From: Phycisphaerae bacterium
Lineage (GTDB): Bacteria; Planctomycetota; Phycisphaerae; UBA1845; PWPN01
Reading direction: 5' to 3'
Assembly (NCBI GenBank): GCA_035384605.1
Contig: DAOOIV010000184.1
Location: 1-5,928, forward strand
Length of the DNA: 5,928 bases
Below are positions 5,926 through 5,928 of this stretch, piece after piece. Below the pieces are notes generated by a model. It saw nothing but the letters and a program-made list of their open reading frames with translations. It searched no databases and was not told the origin of the DNA. Numbering within the stretch: the stretch's first letter is position 1; each line of letters starts with the position of its first letter. A program made the translations under genes and the position numbers.

Positions 5926-5928
5926 GGC

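Larger units (their letters stand above)
5351..5928. other. Repeat-rich non-coding tail
   Basis: No frame on either strand gives a protein resembling a known family across these 578 bases, and stops are frequent. The region contains an AT-rich island (5418-5451), inverted repeats, an imperfect direct repeat and a heptamer array, listed separately. No clear intrinsic terminator with a T tract follows the oxidoreductase. The nearest candidate is a 7-base stem, 5357-5363 pairing with 5387-5393 over a 23-base loop. The region may be a dispersed intergenic repeat cluster or the remains of a mobile element. Confidence 0.6.

Overview
This GC-rich window reads as ordinary bacterial chromosome: four protein genes in two divergent pairs, then about 580 bases of repeat-rich non-coding DNA at the right end. 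Gene content and style fit a Planctomycetota-like genome. The pointers are a UbiB-type kinase, a long exporter with an extra extracytoplasmic domain, a Gfo/Idh/MocA oxidoreductase, and intergenic DNA full of hairpins and imperfect repeats. That placement is a low-confidence inference, because no rRNA or other strong phylogenetic marker is present.

Minus strand, read from the middle leftward: a fused homodimeric-type ABC exporter (MsbA-like, 3758 to 1596) is followed after 45 bases by a UbiB/ABC1-family atypical kinase (1550 leftward, cut by the left edge). They could be co-transcribed. Both belong to families that act at the inner membrane, but the sequence shows no direct functional link between them.

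Plus strand, read from the middle rightward: a small Nudix-fold protein (3909 to 4328) has lost the catalytic glutamates of its Nudix box. It overlaps by four bases (ATGA) with a Gfo/Idh/MocA-family NAD(P)-dependent oxidoreductase (4325 to 5350). The overlap implies one transcript and translational coupling. The two pairs are separated by a 150-base divergent region (3759 to 3908) containing a 13-base palindrome.

The tail (5351 to 5928) has no convincing gene. It holds an AT-rich island, two tandem hairpins with the same AGGA loop, an imperfect 61-base direct repeat, a third copy of that repeat's first 12 bases, and a 7-base-period TCAG array.

The features most worth a second look are the PDZ-like insertion between TM1 and TM2 of the exporter, the degenerate Nudix box, the altered alanine-rich loop of the UbiB protein, and the structured repeats in the tail. 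I did not find clear evidence of a wholly new multi-gene system.
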